DNA of 40,170 nucleotides from GCA-016699975 sp964420045. Its GTDB lineage: Bacteria; Patescibacteriota; Minisyncoccia; Moranbacterales; UBA1568. Shown here piece by piece: positions 40,143-40,170 of this stretch. Made by a program: the position numbers and the translations under genes. The first letter of the stretch is position 1; every line of letters starts with the position of its first letter. The notes under the pieces are model-generated. The model did no database searches and was not told where the DNA came from. It saw nothing but the letters and a program-made list of their open reading frames with translations. The stretch spans positions 1 to 40,170 of the forward strand of contig CAYQPQ010000011.1 of assembly GCA_964420045.1 (NCBI GenBank). Reading direction: 5' to 3'.

Positions 40143-40170
40143 GAGAGTGTCTAAAAAGGCTGTTTTTCCG
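40143..40170 (-). mobile_element. inverted-repeat element, copy 5 (cut by window end)
   Basis: GAGAGTGTCTAAAAAGG continues as CTGTTTTTCCG, identical to the start of copy 3. The left flank is TGA (40140-40142), again TNA. It follows the stop of the hypothetical gene by 6 bases. Only 28 bases are in the window. Confidence 0.8.

Overview
The window looks like chromosomal DNA of a Patescibacteria (Candidate Phyla Radiation) bacterium, probably Parcubacteria-like. The signs are short housekeeping proteins, a guanylate kinase whose P-loop has Glu where Lys is expected, a DksA-like protein without its zinc cysteines, a VirB6-like membrane protein next to hypothetical secreted proteins, and small inverted-repeat elements built around a GCCGGTAGG core. 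The genetic code appears standard: rbfA, udg and ksgA all end in TGA. Most recognisable promoters are sigma-70-like (TTGACA or close, a 17-base spacer, then TANNNT).

Layout. 1-0.5 kb: tRNA-Cys and tRNA-Leu. 0.5-3.2 kb (minus strand): rbfA-nrnA, then udg and a P-loop kinase. 3.3-4.05 kb: tRNA-Arg, tRNA-Ala and a truncated IS200/IS605 element. 4.2-7.1 kb: a gene-free stretch packed with about 18-22 parS-like palindromes (TGTTTCACGTGAAACA type) and two copies of a 162-bp inverted-repeat element. 7.2-9.4 kb: two exported proteins. 9.5-14.2 kb (minus): tRNA-Val, a membrane protein, ftsH, tilS, gmk. 14.2-15.0 kb: a GC-rich transcription unit with its own promoter, a 56-codon ORF with a perfect AGGAGG, a long folded RNA and a terminator. 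15.2-21.2 kb: glmS, a small membrane protein, pnp and a proline-rich single-pass membrane protein. 22-25.8 kb: a BrnT/BrnA-like toxin-antitoxin pair, yraN, a dksA-like gene, lspA and comM. 25.8-29.5 kb: two unknown genes carrying the same kind of structured 5' leader, a G5/RlpA-like exported protein and ksgA. 29.4-36 kb: a UbiA-like membrane protein, uvrD/pcrA, a Xer recombinase and a LysM-CHAP hydrolase. 36.7-40.1 kb: a VirB6-like protein and an unknown partner.

Two large-scale signals fit together. The + strand is C-rich over G in the lines I counted up to about 36 kb, and G-rich over C from 36.7 kb. The switch falls in a gene-free, AT-rich stretch with DnaA-box-like 9-mers and three tandem TTCTCCAC units, a credible oriC. 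About 30 kb away lies the parS-like array, a credible centromere. I therefore read the window as the origin-proximal region of the chromosome, with ParB loading concentrated in one array.

The least expected finding is a pair of approximately 90-nt 5' leaders (26639-26735 minus; 28863-28961 plus). In both, an early CTCCTC pairs with the GAGGAG ribosome binding site, enclosing a second 9-bp stem. Base changes between the two copies are compensatory. This looks like a cis-regulatory RNA family I do not recognise.
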